64,000 nt of DNA. Source: Cognaticolwellia beringensis. Its GTDB lineage: Bacteria; Pseudomonadota; Gammaproteobacteria; Enterobacterales; Alteromonadaceae. Positions 63,826-64,000 of this stretch are shown here, in pieces. The position numbers were made by a program, and so were the translations under genes. Position 1 is the stretch's first letter; each line of letters opens with the position of its first letter. The notes beneath the pieces were generated by a model. It did not search any database. It had not been told where the DNA came from and saw only the letters and a program-made list of their open reading frames with translations. Location: the NCBI RefSeq assembly GCF_002076895.1, contig NZ_CP020465.1:3286001-3350000 (forward strand). Direction: 5' to 3'.

Positions 63826-63898
63826 ATTTTTTTCTCAAAAGTCATTATTTAATTGCTTTAACTGGATTATAAAAACGTACCACTAATAAAGTTCGTGT

Positions 63899-64000
63899 TT
63901 AGAACTTAAGCTTACCCAGTAACATGTCTTTATACATAACCCAGTCGCCTAGAAAACTATACCAAGGATAGGTAAAAGTGGCAGGCTTGTTTTTTTCAAA
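63899..64000 (-). CDS. C-terminal end of an unidentified gene, cut by the window edge (possibly DUF962/Mpo1-like)
   Basis: The minus strand is open from the right edge and stops at 63899, giving 33 residues: an end with FEKNKPATFTYPWYSF, GDWVMYKDMLLGKLKF. The FEKN-x-PATF-x-YP-x-x-S-x-x-GD pattern reminds me of the end of DUF962/Mpo1-like membrane proteins. The rest of the gene lies outside the window, so this is only a suggestion. Confidence 0.5.
   Translation of the reverse strand, partial: FEKNKPATFTYPWYSFLGDWVMYKDMLLGKLKF

Overview
The window is AT-rich, has no tRNA or rRNA that I can see, and carries gene families typical of marine Gammaproteobacteria of the Alteromonadales. A Colwellia- or Thalassotalea-like organism is my best inference; it rests on protein style and gene content, not on a marker gene.

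Layout. (1) 1-12425 and 23518-25531: a polyamine / omega-amino acid catabolic region. It holds the end of a glutamine-synthetase-like (gamma-glutamylputrescine synthetase type) gene, a putrescine aminotransferase, a LysR regulator divergent from a beta-alanine aminotransferase plus malonate-semialdehyde dehydrogenase pair, a cupin protein, an aminoaldehyde dehydrogenase of ALDH10 type, three DAO-family flavin oxidases and a PuuR-like regulator. Together they would turn putrescine-type amines into GABA-, beta-alanine- and acetyl-CoA-level products. (2) 12596-23128: a copper/silver island sits inside that region. It has a metal-binding small protein, a porin, a dihaem cytochrome c, a run of small metal-related proteins (HMA, HMA-like, lipoprotein, YHS, DUF5676) and a CusCBA-type RND efflux pump with the three substrate methionines of CusA. 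Two promoters stand out: a perfect FNR-type box placed as in a class II activated promoter, and a MerR/CueR-type promoter with a 19-bp spacer. No regulator gene of either kind is visible.

(3) 25692-33058: a lipoprotein amidohydrolase, a very large secreted nuclease joining an EndA-type nuclease, two lamin-tail domains, an ExeM/NucH nuclease and a PPC domain, and a small XRE regulator. (4) 33188-53624: cobalamin salvage. It has nearly all steps from cobyrinate to cobalamin (cobB, cobO, cobQ, cobD, cbiB, cobU, cobT, cobS, two CobC-like phosphatases), the BtuB receptor, a probable BtuM-like inner-membrane B12 transporter, a BtuF-like protein without a signal peptide, and an 1878-residue NMT1-domain hybrid kinase in one operon with that BtuF-like gene. 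Three cobalamin riboswitches precede cobT, btuB and the btuM-like gene.

(5) 53803-55865: three small membrane proteins of unknown function and a single-domain voltage-gated cation channel. (6) 56032-62201: two tandemly duplicated TPR hybrid histidine kinases, with part of their upstream region also duplicated. (7) 62225-64000: a two-gene XRE plus membrane protein unit, a DUF1697 protein and the end of one more gene. I found no insertion sequence, integrase, phage gene or CRISPR array.
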